NCBI RefSeq assembly: GCF_003610295.1
Contig: NZ_RAPV01000004.1
Location: 62,001 to 126,000 of the forward strand
Source: Paraburkholderia sp. BL23I1N1
Lineage (GTDB): Bacteria > Pseudomonadota > Gammaproteobacteria > Burkholderiales > Burkholderiaceae
Reading direction: 5' to 3'
Length of the DNA: 64,000 nucleotides
In this document: one piece after another, positions 47,148 to 56,694 of the stretch
How positions within the stretch are numbered: position 1 is the stretch's first letter
Layout: each line of letters opens with the position of its first letter
Made by a program: the position numbers and the translations under genes
Notes under the pieces: model-generated
What the model was told of the DNA's origin: nothing
Databases searched by the model: none
What the model saw: the letters and a program-made list of their open reading frames with translations, nothing else

Positions 47148-48085
47148 ACATTTCTTCACTGCGCAACATTGTGCGTGGTCTTGAATCTGGCACGGCGCCG
47201 CTGAAGAGCGCGGTGCCGTCGGCCATGGAAACCACAAACACGGCGGGGTTCGCTGCTATGGCCGAAACCTCGGCGCTGCTCGAACTGCGCGGGCTTTACA
47301 AGGTGTTCGGACCGCATTCACGGCAGATTCGCGAGGCACTTGAACAGGCCCGGGCAGGCATATCCAAGGAACAGATTCTTTCCGCGACCGGGTGCAACGT
47401 CGCGGTGCGCGATGTGTCGCTGTCGGTGTATCCGGGTGAGATCTTCGTCATCATGGGGCTTTCGGGTTCGGGCAAGTCGACACTCGTGCGGCACTTCAAC
47501 CGTCTGGTCGAGCCGACCGCGGGACAACTGCTGTTTCGCGGCACCGACGTACTGAAGCTCAATGCCCGGCAGTTGCGCGAAATGCGGCGCTTCCACATGG
47601 GCATGGTCTTTCAGAGCTTTGCACTGCTGCCGCACAAGACCGTGCTGGAGAACGTGACCTTCGGGCGCTGGATTCGTGGCGACGACGCGGCGGCGTCGCG
47701 CGAGGCGGCACGCGCGTGGATCAATGGCCGGCTCGGTTTGCGGGGCTACGACGATCGCTATCCGGACGAGCTGTCGGGCGGCATGCGTCAACGTGTCGGG
47801 CTGGCCCGTGCGCTCGTTGCCGAACCTGACGTGCTATTGATGGACGAAGCCTTCAGCGCGCTCGATCCGCTGATTCGCGCGGAAATGCAGGACATCCTGC
47901 TCGAAATGCAGGCCGACCTGCGGCGCACGATTGTCTTCATCACGCACGATCTGGACGAAGCGATGAAGATCGGCTCGCGTATCGCCATCATGAAGGATGG
48001 CGCAGTCATTCAGGTCGGCACACCCGAGCAGATTCGCACGAATCCGGCGAACGACTACGTGCGGCGCTTTGTCGATGCCCGGTGA
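47144..48085 (+). CDS. Glycine betaine/proline ABC transporter ATP-binding protein (ProV-like)
   Basis: 313 residues. The N-terminal region has [15 protein letters not shown] and the ProV-typical helix [16 protein letters not shown]. Walker A is [17 protein letters not shown], the signature is [16 protein letters not shown], Walker B is [14 protein letters not shown] and the H-loop is [13 protein letters not shown]. The C-terminal CBS pair found in osmoregulated ProV/OpuAA is absent, which fits a catabolic rather than an osmotic importer. About 40 extra residues precede the usual start. It overlaps the permease gene and the downstream folB-like gene. Confidence 0.9.
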   Translation: MNISSLRNIVRGLESGTAPLKSAVPSAMETTNTAGFAAMAETSALLELRGLYKVFGPHSRQIREALEQARAGISKEQILSATGCNVAVRDVSLSVYPGEIFVIMGLSGSGKSTLVRHFNRLVEPTAGQLLFRGTDVLKLNARQLREMRRFHMGMVFQSFALLPHKTVLENVTFGRWIRGDDAAASREAARAWINGRLGLRGYDDRYPDELSGGMRQRVGLARALVAEPDVLLMDEAFSALDPLIRAEMQDILLEMQADLRRTIVFITHDLDEAMKIGSRIAIMKDGAVIQVGTPEQIRTNPANDYVRRFVDAR

Positions 48086-48498
48086 CGCCTGGCTCGTTTC
48101 TACACGAATACGCCGCTGATGCGTTCGATGCGCTGTTGAATGCCACGTTGCTATGCGAATGCCGGCGCGTATTCGTGCGGGGCTGGCGCCCGGGTCCGGA
48201 AGCGGCAGCACCGCGTGCGGACGTCAGTTTGTATGTTCCGCTCGCGGATTCCCCGTCGACGTTCGACGATCTCGCCGATGTGGTCGATTACGAAGCGGTG
48301 TATCACATCCTGCATTTGCATCCTTTCGTAGCTGCGCGGGAATACAGCCGTGCAGTCGCGGCGCACCTGATGAAGGATCCCAGGATCGCTGCCGTGCGGA
48401 TCGCGATACACTTGCCTTTCGTCGCGCCGGTCGACAGCTATTTTCTACGAGATGCAGATTCAGCGTTTGCGACAGCCGCGACGAGAACCGTGCCTTGA
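48082..48498 (+). CDS. Dihydroneopterin aldolase (FolB)-like protein lacking the catalytic Lys
   Basis: 138 residues with the T-fold FolB pattern: [36 protein letters not shown], and [14 protein letters not shown] near the end. In active FolB the final strand carries K-P-x-A; here the Lys is Leu (HLPFVAP), and the acidic residue of the central helix is displaced (AAREYSRAV). Aldolase activity is therefore doubtful. GTG 48082 overlaps the ATPase stop (GTGA), so it is translationally coupled to the betaine importer. A folate-related role fits the folate-dependent demethylation steps around it, but this is inference. Confidence 0.6.
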   Translation: MTPGSFLHEYAADAFDALLNATLLCECRRVFVRGWRPGPEAAAPRADVSLYVPLADSPSTFDDLADVVDYEAVYHILHLHPFVAAREYSRAVAAHLMKDPRIAAVRIAIHLPFVAPVDSYFLRDADSAFATAATRTVP

Positions 48499-48566
48499 CA
48501 CGGACAAATGGCAGGGCAGGTCTACGAGACCAGGCGCCAGGCACGGCGCCACTTGCACGTACGGTT

Positions 48567-49466
48567 TTATCGGACCACCGTTTCTGGCACAAGCTGGCGA
48601 TCGATGCCGTTCTGGTGACATGCGGCAAGCACGGTATTGCGAAGCAGGCAAGCGATCGTCATGGGGCCCACTCCGCCTGGGACCGGCGTAATCGCGCCGG
48701 CGCGCGAAGTGGCCGATTTGAAGTCGACATCGCCTACCAGCCGGAACCCTTGCTGTTCCGAACCGGTCCGGTTAATGCCGACGTCGATCACCGTCGCCCC
48801 TGGCTTGATCCAGTTCTCATTCACGAGTTCGGCGCGACCTACGGCAACAAACAGGATATCGGCCTGGCGGCAAATTGCTTCGATGTCACGCGTACGCGAG
48901 TGCGCGATCGTCACGGTGCAGTTTTCCTGTAATAACAAAACCGCCAGCGGTTTGCCGACAATGTTGGAGCGGCCTACGACCACCGCATGCAAGCCCGCGA
49001 GCGACTCGCCTAGCTGTTGTTTCGCGAGCATGACGCAACCCTGCGGCGTACAGGGCACGAGAGCGTGTGGCGCGCCGTTCAGCAGGCCACCGGCATTGAG
49101 CGCATGGAAGCCGTCCACGTCTTTTTCAGCCGCGATCGTCGCGATCACCCGTGCTTCGTCGATATGTGCGGGCAGCGGCAATTGCACGAGGATGCCGTGT
49201 ACCGCGGGGTCGTCATTCAGCGTGCGAACGAGTGCGAGCAACACGTCGCTCGACGTGTCGGGCGGCAAGCGGTGCTCGACGCTGCGAATGCCCGCCTCGC
49301 CGGCCTGGCGAACCTTGTTGCGCACATAGACCTGGCTTGCCGGGTCCTCGCCGACCAGCACGACCGCGAGAGCGGGCTGAATGCGATGCAGCCCGGTCAA
49401 AGTCGTGACTGCTGCACGGGTGGCCGCATTGAGGCGCGCGGCGCATGCCTTTCCGTCGATGATCAT
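48567..49466 (-). CDS. folD: Methylenetetrahydrofolate dehydrogenase/cyclohydrolase
   Basis: 299 residues. Motifs are [14 protein letters not shown] (with Tyr and Lys of the cyclohydrolase site), [13 protein letters not shown], the NADP-binding [13 protein letters not shown] and the end [17 protein letters not shown]. It converts 5,10-methylene-THF to 10-formyl-THF. Here it would process the methylene-THF formed when dimethylglycine and sarcosine are demethylated, feeding PurU. It lies downstream of soxG on the same strand and is probably a pathway-dedicated copy, since most Burkholderiaceae carry another folD elsewhere (established for the group, not seen here). Confidence 0.95.
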   Translation of the reverse strand: MIIDGKACAARLNAATRAAVTTLTGLHRIQPALAVVLVGEDPASQVYVRNKVRQAGEAGIRSVEHRLPPDTSSDVLLALVRTLNDDPAVHGILVQLPLPAHIDEARVIATIAAEKDVDGFHALNAGGLLNGAPHALVPCTPQGCVMLAKQQLGESLAGLHAVVVGRSNIVGKPLAVLLLQENCTVTIAHSRTRDIEAICRQADILFVAVGRAELVNENWIKPGATVIDVGINRTGSEQQGFRLVGDVDFKSATSRAGAITPVPGGVGPMTIACLLRNTVLAACHQNGIDRQLVPETVVR

Positions 49467-49536
49467 GGGGATGAGGAGTCCAGAAGTAAAAGAGCTGACG
49501 CGGTTAGACGCAAGGCCGAATAACAGACCTACACCG

Positions 49537-50130
49537 TCATGCCTGGCCAGGCAAGAATTCGGACGCGGCGTCGATCAGCCAGTGCACCAGAAAGGCGGCG
49601 TAAGAGGCATCGACGTAGACCAGATAGTCGTTGTTGCCCTGATGCAGGAGCATCGTCGGCAAACCGGCGAAGCGTGTCGTCACCACGCGTCCGATGGGAC
49701 AGGCCACGGAGGAAAAGTCGACTGCGCTGCCTTTGGCAAGCAGCGATGCCGAATCTGCGCCACTCACCAGGAACCCGGTGCGGCTGTCGGAGATGAGCGT
49801 GGCCGTCGCGAAGCGGCCGTCGCATGCTGCGCGCAGTGCGCGCAGATGCGCTTGTTCATCGTCGAGCGGGCAGAAATAGAGCCATTCGGTCGGTCCGGAC
49901 CAGGCAAGACAGGTTTCGCCGCGCGTGGCGAAACGCTCTGGCGTGGGCAGCGCCAGACCCGTGGCGTCGCCAATGGCCTCGGCGAAATCGGCGTCATGAG
50001 CATCGCCTTGCAGTCGAACGATGCCGCCAAGCGGCTGTTCGTCGACGCAAAGCGTCGGGCCGCGGACGGGAAACCGCTCAGGTGGCGCCCATTGGCGTGT
50101 CACGTAGATTGCTGCTTCGAGCTTAGCCAT
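49537..50130 (-). CDS. soxG: Sarcosine oxidase gamma subunit
   Basis: 197 residues of the SoxG family, with a GcvT-like N-terminal fold: [44 protein letters not shown] and [20 protein letters not shown]. It is a structural subunit of the heterotetrameric enzyme beside the alpha subunit. ATG 50130 overlaps the soxA end by 8 nt and has AGGGAGAG upstream; the open frame beyond it is a shadow of soxA. Confidence 0.9.
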   Translation of the reverse strand: MAKLEAAIYVTRQWAPPERFPVRGPTLCVDEQPLGGIVRLQGDAHDADFAEAIGDATGLALPTPERFATRGETCLAWSGPTEWLYFCPLDDEQAHLRALRAACDGRFATATLISDSRTGFLVSGADSASLLAKGSAVDFSSVACPIGRVVTTRFAGLPTMLLHQGNNDYLVYVDASYAAFLVHWLIDAASEFLPGQA

Positions 50131-53122
50131 GCAGACGCTCTCCCTGCGGATCAAAATGGGCGGGCGGCACGACGCGCGCGGTCGTCACTTTGCCCTTGGC
50201 ATAGATGTGGACCTGCTCGCCGAGGCGAGCGGAGCCGTTGCGCAGAATGCCGAGCCCGATTGCCTTGCCGAGCATCGGACTGATGCAGGCGGCAGTTACG
50301 TAACCGTGGGATTTGACCGGCATGTGCGGCGTGGCTTCGTCGATAAAATGGCCGCCCACCGGCAGCGGCACGTCGGGCACTAGCGATTCGAGCCCCACGA
50401 ACTGGAGGCGCGCGTCGCCACAATCGGCAGCCCGTTGCAACGAGCGGCGCCCAATGAAGTCGGTGGTCTTTTTGTCGATGATCTTGCCCCAGCCAATGTC
50501 GAGTGCGTTGGAGCTGCCGTCGGTATCGCTGCCGATATGCAGGTAGCCTTTCTCGGTACGCATGACTTCAAGCGCCTCGATGCCATAGGGTGTGATGCCA
50601 AACTCGGCGCCCGCGTTGCTTATGCATTGCCACAAGGACTGCGCGTAACGCGCGGGCACCGACACTTCGAATGTGACCTCGCCGGTAAAACTCGCCCGCA
50701 ATATGCGGGCGGGCGCACCTGCAAAATGGCCGGAGCGGAACTGCATATGCACGAAGGCGTCTGCGTCGAAATCGATATCCGACTCGATCTTCTGCAGCAC
50801 CTGGCGCGCCTTGGGACCCGAGACGGTGACGTTAGCCCATTGCGTCGTCACGTTGGTGACGTGTACGCGAAGTTCCGGCCACTCGCACTGCAGATACTCT
50901 TCGAAAAGCAGAAAGACCCGTGCGACCGCGCCGCTCGTGGCGTGCACGAGAAAATCATCGTCGGCGAGGCGAACGATAACACCGTCGTCGATGAGGACGC
51001 CGTTGTCGTTGCTCAGCATGGCATAGCGCGCAAAGCCCGGCTTGAGCGTTGCCAGATTATTGACGTAGACGCGGTTGAGAAACGCGGCGGCGTCTGGCCC
51101 CTTGAGTTCGATCTTGCCGAGCGGCGAGCCGTCGAACAGTCCGACGCCGTGACGCACGGCCAGCACCTCGCGCAGCGTTGCCGTGGCAATCCCTTCGTCT
51201 TCGCGCGGATAGTATTCCGGTCTGCGCCAGCCGTAGTCGCCGAAATGCGCCGCCTGTGCCGCGTGCCACGCGTGGGCGGGCAACGTCTGCCACGGCGCGT
51301 AACGTTCGCCGACGGTCGGCCCGGCAAACGTGCCGAGCGTGACAGGCTGATAAGGCGGGCGGAACCGGGTCGTGCCGACCTGCGGTATCGGCTTGCCGGT
51401 CAATTCCGCCATCACGGCGAGAATATTGAAGTTGCCCGACTTGCCCTGATCGATGCTCATGCCGCCGGTCGTATAGCGCTTCACGTGTTCCACCGACACG
51501 TAGTTCTCGCGAAGCGCGAGTTCCACGTCCGACACCTTGACGTCGTATTGAAAATCGAGCCACTGTTTGTCGGTGCGGGCGCCGCGTGTGTACCAGTACG
51601 GCTCGATGCGCAACGTCTCGTCGAGGCCGGTATCGACGACAGGCGCGCCGGTCGACAGGTCGTGGGCGCCGCCGGACGGCTCTGCCATTTCCCGGCCGGC
51701 GCGCGCTCCGTCGGCGAGGCAGCCGGCCAGTGTGAACTTCCCGTTTGCTGCGCCGACGACGCGCACCTGCTGCTCACAACCGTCCGGCACGAGGCACAGA
51801 TTCGCTTCGTCGTAGCGCAGCTTGCCGCCGGCCTGGCTGAAAAGATGCACGGTCGGGGTCCAGCCACCCGACATCGCGAGCAGATCGCAGGGAAGGGTGA
51901 CGATGGCGGCGCCCAGCTGCCCGCCACCGAGGTGTCGTGCGAGTCGTACAGCTGTGATCTTGCGACGGCCTTGAGTGGCGACGATGCCATGTGCCGGATA
52001 GTGAGCGATGCCTCGCTCGTGAAGACACTGCTGCAGCTTCTCGTCGACGTTCGCCCGCGTATCGACGACCGAAAGTTCGCGCACGCCGGCTTCGTGCAGA
52101 TCGATCGCGGTGCGATATGCGTCGTCATGGTTCGTCACGATCACCACGCGCTGACCGCACACAACGCCGAAGCGGTTCACATAGGCCCGTACCGCTGCCG
52201 CGAGCATCACGCCGGGGCGGTCATTGTTCGGAAAGACGAGTGGCCGTTCAAGGGCGCCTGTGGCGAGAATGACCGCTGAGGCGCGGATCCGCCACAGGCG
52301 CTCACGCAGCGTGCCAGTGCGATCTTGCGCCCGCACGGGAGCGGCAATGCGCTCTGCGGCAGCCAGAAAATTGTTTTCGTAATAGCCGCTGACCGTGGTG
52401 CGAGTCAACAGTTGTACGTTCGGTAGTGCCCGCAGTTGCTCCACGACCCGTTCAACCCAACGGCCTGCCGATTCACCGTTGATCCGCATCTGCTCGTGCA
52501 GGAGCGCGCCGCCGGGTGCATCTCGATCGTCGACTAGCACCACGCGTACGCCGCGTTGCCCGGCCGCGAGCGCAGCCGAAAGGCCAGCCGGGCCGCCGCC
52601 GCAGATCAGCACATCGCAGTGGAGATTGCGCTTCTGATAGGTTTGCGCATCGCGGGAGGTCGGGGCCCTGCCGAGCCCTGCGATTCTGCGTACCACACGC
52701 TCATACATATGCCAGTTCGGCCAGATCATCGACTTGTAATAGAACGAAGCCGGCAAGACCCGTTGAAACAAATCGAGCAAGCCGAGCAGATCCCAGCGAA
52801 CTGAAGGCCACGCGTTCTGGCTGGTGGCGCGCAGGCCTTCATAAAGCATGACCAGGGTGGCACGCGCGTTAGGTTCGTCCAGGCCGCCCGCTTCGAGTTG
52901 CACCAGTGCGTTGCATTCCTCGACGCCTGCGCTGAAGACGCCGCGCGGCCGGTGCAGTTTGAAACTGCGGCCCACGATGTCGATTCCGTTAGCCAGTAAC
53001 GCGGAAGCCAGGGTGTCGCCTTCAAGGCCGACGTAGTGACGTCCGTCGAACGTAAATCCCAGTGGCTTGCGCGCGACTCCCGCGGGCGCATCGTACGGCG
53101 CAATGCGCTTACGCTGCTTCAT
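50123..53122 (-). CDS. soxA: Sarcosine oxidase alpha subunit
   Basis: 999 residues, normal for SoxA. The N-terminal Fer2-like fold has GDTLASALLANGIDIVGRSF and RGVFSAGVEECNALV. A pyridine-nucleotide disulfide-type domain has DVLICGGGPAGLSAALAAGQ and VLVDDRDAPGGALL. A GcvT/tetrahydrofolate-binding domain occupies about 600-990 (GVGLFDGSPLGKIELKGPDA, TGEVTFEVSVPA). It is part of the enzyme that oxidises sarcosine to glycine with O2, giving H2O2 and methylene-THF. GGGAGG precedes ATG 53122; the gene overlaps soxD by 14 nt. Confidence 0.95.
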   Translation of the reverse strand: MKQRKRIAPYDAPAGVARKPLGFTFDGRHYVGLEGDTLASALLANGIDIVGRSFKLHRPRGVFSAGVEECNALVQLEAGGLDEPNARATLVMLYEGLRATSQNAWPSVRWDLLGLLDLFQRVLPASFYYKSMIWPNWHMYERVVRRIAGLGRAPTSRDAQTYQKRNLHCDVLICGGGPAGLSAALAAGQRGVRVVLVDDRDAPGGALLHEQMRINGESAGRWVERVVEQLRALPNVQLLTRTTVSGYYENNFLAAAERIAAPVRAQDRTGTLRERLWRIRASAVILATGALERPLVFPNNDRPGVMLAAAVRAYVNRFGVVCGQRVVIVTNHDDAYRTAIDLHEAGVRELSVVDTRANVDEKLQQCLHERGIAHYPAHGIVATQGRRKITAVRLARHLGGGQLGAAIVTLPCDLLAMSGGWTPTVHLFSQAGGKLRYDEANLCLVPDGCEQQVRVVGAANGKFTLAGCLADGARAGREMAEPSGGAHDLSTGAPVVDTGLDETLRIEPYWYTRGARTDKQWLDFQYDVKVSDVELALRENYVSVEHVKRYTTGGMSIDQGKSGNFNILAVMAELTGKPIPQVGTTRFRPPYQPVTLGTFAGPTVGERYAPWQTLPAHAWHAAQAAHFGDYGWRRPEYYPREDEGIATATLREVLAVRHGVGLFDGSPLGKIELKGPDAAAFLNRVYVNNLATLKPGFARYAMLSNDNGVLIDDGVIVRLADDDFLVHATSGAVARVFLLFEEYLQCEWPELRVHVTNVTTQWANVTVSGPKARQVLQKIESDIDFDADAFVHMQFRSGHFAGAPARILRASFTGEVTFEVSVPARYAQSLWQCISNAGAEFGITPYGIEALEVMRTEKGYLHIGSDTDGSSNALDIGWGKIIDKKTTDFIGRRSLQRAADCGDARLQFVGLESLVPDVPLPVGGHFIDEATPHMPVKSHGYVTAACISPMLGKAIGLGILRNGSARLGEQVHIYAKGKVTTARVVPPAHFDPQGERLHG

Positions 53123-53420
53123 GAATGCCTCCCTGCAAAGTCGTGTCCTTGGCACTGGCGCGCGCTATCGGCAGGACGCGTGTGATCTTGTGACTGGCGG
53201 TATCGCGCTCGATGCCGAACCAGCGGCGGCAACCGAACGTATGCCGCCAGCGCTCGGGCGCCGGGCCGCGCACGTTGTCGCGCGTGAACAGATAGTCGGC
53301 CCAGTCTTCATCACTCAATTGCTGCGGATCAGCCGGACGCGTGCGATCGAACGGACCGCCAAAGGTGAACTCTTCCTCGTCGCGGGTAGTGCCGCAGTAG
53401 GGACACGGAATGCGTAACAT
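53109..53420 (-). CDS. soxD: Sarcosine oxidase delta subunit
   Basis: 103 residues. The zinc-binding ligands are visible in IPCPYCGTTRDEEEF and in RHTFGCRRWFG. DPQQLSDEDWADYLFTRDN and GPAPERW are family-typical. It is a small structural subunit of heterotetrameric sarcosine oxidase. GGGAGAG precedes the ATG, and it lies 12 nt after soxB. Confidence 0.93.
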   Translation of the reverse strand: MLRIPCPYCGTTRDEEEFTFGGPFDRTRPADPQQLSDEDWADYLFTRDNVRGPAPERWRHTFGCRRWFGIERDTASHKITRVLPIARASAKDTTLQGGIHEAA

Positions 53421-53432
53421 GCGTCTCTCCCT

Positions 53433-54683
53433 TCAATGGTCGACGCCGGCTGCGGCCGCTTCGTTGATGAAGCGGCCGCTGGCAAAGCGATCGAGTCCGA
53501 ATGGTGCGATCAGGTGGTGGGGGCGATCGTTCGCGATGGTGTAAGCGAAGGTGTCGCCACCGGCCGGAATCGCCTTGAAGCCGCCAGTGCCCCAGCCCGT
53601 GCTGATGTAAAGGCCGCTCACCGGTGTCTTGCCGACGATGGGACTCGAATCCGGAGAAATGTCGACAATGCCGGCCCACTGGCGCATCAGCTTGAGGCGG
53701 CTGAATGAGGGAAAGAGGTTCAGCACCGCGCTCAGCGTATCCTCCAGGGCGGGGAGATTGCCGCGCTGGCCATACGAGGGGTAGCTGTCGGCGCGCCCGC
53801 CGATCAGGATTTCGCCGCGATCCGACTGGCTCACATAGGTGTGAACGACCGGCGACACCACCAGTCCGCCCAGTGCTGGCTTGACCGGCTCACTGACCAT
53901 GGCCTGCAGCACACCGCTGGTGATCGGGAGCGTCATGCCGGCCATTCTCGCGAGCAGCGAAGAATGACCGGCTACTGCGATGGCTACTTTGTCCGCCGTG
54001 ATCACACCACTTTTCGTCTCGACGCCGCGCACCCGGTTGCCGGAACGGACGATCCCCGTCACCTCGCAGTTCTGCACGATGTCCACGCCGAGCGCGTCGG
54101 CCGCACGCGCATAACCCCACGCGACAGCATCATGGCGCGCTACGCCGGCTCGGCGCTGAACGAATCCGCCGAGAATCGGTAAGCGGGCGCCAGCGCTGGT
54201 GTCGAGCAAGGGCATGAAGTCCTTGACCTGGCCGATATCCATCATCTGCGCGTCGATGCCCTGCAACTGGATCGAATTCGACCAGCGCTCCAGCATGTCC
54301 ATCTGATGAGGACTGTGAGCAAGCGTCAGCGCGCCACGCTGGCTTAGCATCACGTTGTAGTTCAGTTCACGGCTCAGGCCTTCGTAGAGGCGCAGTGAAT
54401 GCTCGAAAAAATTGGTGCTTTCGGGATAAAAGTAGTTCGAGCGGATCGCCGTGGTGTTGCGCCCCGTATTGCCGCCGCCGAGCCAGCCCTTTTCGAGGAT
54501 GGCGACATTCGTAATGCCATGCTTTTTGGCGAGGTAATAGGCCGTGGCAAGACCTTGGCCGCCGCCACCGATGATCACCACATCGTAGTGCGCCTTGGGC
54601 GGCCGGGTGTGCCACGCCGGTGCCCATTTGCGATGCCCTGACAGCGCATGTTTGGCGATAGCCCAGAATGAATATTTTTCCAC
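53433..54683 (-). CDS. soxB: Sarcosine oxidase beta subunit
   Basis: 416 residues. The FAD-binding DAO fold starts YDVVIIGGGGQGLATAYYLA; RNTTAIRSNYFYPES follows. VARHDAVAWGYARAADALGV contains His184, in the position where the FMN is covalently attached in characterised enzymes. The C-terminal end has YISTGWGTGGFKAIPAGGD. It is the catalytic subunit that oxidises sarcosine. The start is GTG 54683 with TGAGG upstream. It is the first sox gene after purU, in the order purU-soxB-soxD-soxA-soxG-folD. Confidence 0.95.
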   Translation of the reverse strand: MEKYSFWAIAKHALSGHRKWAPAWHTRPPKAHYDVVIIGGGGQGLATAYYLAKKHGITNVAILEKGWLGGGNTGRNTTAIRSNYFYPESTNFFEHSLRLYEGLSRELNYNVMLSQRGALTLAHSPHQMDMLERWSNSIQLQGIDAQMMDIGQVKDFMPLLDTSAGARLPILGGFVQRRAGVARHDAVAWGYARAADALGVDIVQNCEVTGIVRSGNRVRGVETKSGVITADKVAIAVAGHSSLLARMAGMTLPITSGVLQAMVSEPVKPALGGLVVSPVVHTYVSQSDRGEILIGGRADSYPSYGQRGNLPALEDTLSAVLNLFPSFSRLKLMRQWAGIVDISPDSSPIVGKTPVSGLYISTGWGTGGFKAIPAGGDTFAYTIANDRPHHLIAPFGLDRFASGRFINEAAAAGVDH

Positions 54684-54719
54684 GCAATACCTCAGGAGCG
54701 TGACGCCGGACGGCGTCGC

Positions 54720-55592
54720 TTACAGAATCACAGTACGATTGCCGTTCAGAAAGATGCGGCCTTCGCTGAACAGACGCACCGCGCTGGCGAGCGCCACCGC
54801 CTCCGTGTCCTGGCCAACGAGCACCATGTTTTCTGCCGTATAGGCGTGGTCGATCGGCTTGACTTCCTGCGCGATAATGGGGCCTTCGTCGAGGTCTTCA
54901 GTCACATAGTGTGCCGTGGCGCCGATTACCTTGACGCCGCGTTCGTGCGCCTGGTGATACGGCCGTGCCCCCTTGAAGCCAGGCAGGAACGAGTGATGGA
55001 TATTGATTGCGCGGCCGGCGAGGCGGCGGCTCATGCCGTCGGACAGGATCTGCATGTAGCGGGCGAGTACCAGCAACTCCGCATACTTTTCGTCGAAAAG
55101 CTCGAGAATTTTCGCTTCCTGCTCCGCCTTGGTCGCCGGCGTGACCGGAAGATGATGGAAGGGGATGCCATACCATTGGACAAGGCCACGACAATCGTCG
55201 TGGTTCGAGACAACCCCGACAATTTCAACCTTGAGTGCGCCCGCCCGCCACTTTGTGAGTAGCAGGTTCAGGCAATGATCGTATCGTGACACGGCGATGA
55301 GCACTTTCGGCCGGTAATCCGCGCGCCGGATTGCGAAGCTCATGTCCAGGTCCGACGCGAGTTCAGTCAATGCATCATTCAAATGGTCGATCGAGGATTT
55401 CAGCAACTGGTCGTTGAACACCATCCGGGCAAAGAAAGTCCCGGTTTGCGGATCACCGTAATGGAATGACTCGGTGACGAAGGCGCCTTGCTCGAAAAGC
55501 AAACCCGAAACCTTCGAGAGGATGCCGAGCCGGTCCGGGCATCGGAAGGTAAACAGGTACTGCACGGAAGATGCGTCGTTTGCATTGGTCAT
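54720..55592 (-). CDS. purU: Formyltetrahydrofolate deformylase
   Basis: 290 residues. An N-terminal ACT domain (about 10-90: FTFRCPDRLGILSKVSGLLF) is followed by the formyl-transferase catalytic domain, with INIHHSFLPGFKGARPYHQA (the N-x-H and catalytic region) and TAHYVTEDLDEGPII containing the conserved Asp. It hydrolyses 10-formyl-THF to formate and THF, here regenerating THF consumed by sarcosine and dimethylglycine demethylation. AGGCAGGA precedes ATG 55592. It is the promoter-proximal gene of the sox operon, divergent from a TetR gene. Confidence 0.95.
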   Translation of the reverse strand: MTNANDASSVQYLFTFRCPDRLGILSKVSGLLFEQGAFVTESFHYGDPQTGTFFARMVFNDQLLKSSIDHLNDALTELASDLDMSFAIRRADYRPKVLIAVSRYDHCLNLLLTKWRAGALKVEIVGVVSNHDDCRGLVQWYGIPFHHLPVTPATKAEQEAKILELFDEKYAELLVLARYMQILSDGMSRRLAGRAINIHHSFLPGFKGARPYHQAHERGVKVIGATAHYVTEDLDEGPIIAQEVKPIDHAYTAENMVLVGQDTEAVALASAVRLFSEGRIFLNGNRTVIL

Positions 55593-55723
55593 GATTGCGG
55601 TCCTGCCTGGTGCCATGCACATGGGCTGCGATGATTGATGAGCCGCATTGATCCCAAGGGAGCGGCGCTTCCTGGCAGTGACAGGGACGTGCTGGACAAC
55701 CGGCGCGCTGCAAGACCGGTGGC

Positions 55724-55751
55724 AACTAACAATAAAAAGTTATTGTTAGTT
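55724..55751. promoter_or_regulatory. Operator 1: perfect 12-bp-arm palindrome
   Basis: AACTAACAATAA and TTATTGTTAGTT flank AAAG, a 28-bp perfect inverted repeat about 130 bases upstream of purU. Its inner 20 bases match operator 2 at 18 of 20 positions. It is the probable binding site of the divergently encoded TetR protein. Confidence 0.7.
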
Positions 55752-55872
55752 AGCGAGCGGCAGCGACCGATACCGTTTTGCTGCGGACGGCATCGGTCGA
55801 CTTCTCGCAGCCACACCGCAATGTCTCTGACTCTGCGTATGGCTCGCAGTATAGGCATCGTGCCTTGAATAA

Positions 55873-55892
55873 AACAATAAAAATTTAATGTT
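55873..55892. promoter_or_regulatory. Operator 2: related palindromic site
   Basis: AACAATAAAAATTTAATGTT differs from the core of operator 1 at two positions. It lies about 80 bases before the TetR gene, suggesting autoregulation. The position of one site near each divergent promoter is the observation; binding is inferred. Confidence 0.65.
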
Positions 55893-55971
55893 ACTTGTTC
55901 ATGGATTGTGTCGGCGCCTTTCCTGGCGCGAGGTTTGGCGCGGTGTTACATGGTCCTGATGGCAAGGTAGA

Positions 55972-56694
55972 ATGGGCGGATCGCAATCCGAGCCCAGGAA
56001 ACACAGCGTGCCAACACTTGCATCCCGATCGGCGTCTTCGCGTAGAACGCAGGAAGAGCGTAGTCATGCCACGCAAAGCCGGATCATCCGGTCAGCGCTC
56101 CGGTTGCTGGAAAAGAAGGGGATTCAGGGCGCCAATCTGCAGGATATTGCTCGCGGAGCCCGGGTGACACTCGGTGCGTTGCAGCATCACTTCGGCAGCC
56201 GCCAGGCACTGATGGAGCGTCTTATCGATGAGGTAATGGCGCCCCTTTCCGACGACAGCAGCGTGTGGCCTTTGCCGGCGCTTCCTCTGGAAGAGCGGGC
56301 AAAGGCATTCGTACAGGCGGCATGGCATTCCATGTACGGCGCTCCCAGCTACGTCGCTGCGTGGAGCCTGTTCTTTGGCTGCAAAGCTTCGCCGGAACTG
56401 TTCGCCCGCATCGGGGCCGGCCGCGCACGCAACGACCCGGTATTTTTCGACCGTTTCGTCGAGCATTTCCCCGAAATCGTGGCTTCCTGTCCGGATCCGC
56501 GCCATTGTGCCGGCCTCGTATTCGCGAGCTTGCGCGGAATGGGCGTGCTGAACGTATTTACGGTGTCGACTGAAGAAATCGACGGTCAACTGCAAATGCT
56601 GAGCTGGATGATTATTCAGGCCGGCACGCCTGCAAAATCTGGGTGCGCGACTGCCCCGAAGCCCGCGCGCAAGTCGCGAAAGCCCGCCGCCTGA
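55972..56694 (+). CDS. TetR-family regulator, likely controlling purU-sox
   Basis: 240 residues. The TetR DNA-binding domain is at about 35-85: IIRSALRLLEKKGIQGANLQ and TLGALQHHFGSRQALMERLI. The ligand domain follows. The C-terminus is a Lys/Arg/Pro-rich tail (PKPARKSRKPAA). It is divergent from purU across a region with two near-identical palindromes. It most likely represses the purU-sox-folD operon and itself, with a pathway metabolite as inducer. ATG 55972 has a short-spaced AAGG; GTG 56008, with AGGAAA at good spacing, is an equal alternative and would remove 12 residues. Confidence 0.85.
   Translation: MGGSQSEPRKHSVPTLASRSASSRRTQEERSHATQSRIIRSALRLLEKKGIQGANLQDIARGARVTLGALQHHFGSRQALMERLIDEVMAPLSDDSSVWPLPALPLEERAKAFVQAAWHSMYGAPSYVAAWSLFFGCKASPELFARIGAGRARNDPVFFDRFVEHFPEIVASCPDPRHCAGLVFASLRGMGVLNVFTVSTEEIDGQLQMLSWMIIQAGTPAKSGCATAPKPARKSRKPAA

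Noticed and set aside
50435..52279. 614-codon open frame on the plus strand
   Set aside because: Antisense to soxA, Arg/Val-rich with no domains; caused by codon bias of the opposite strand.
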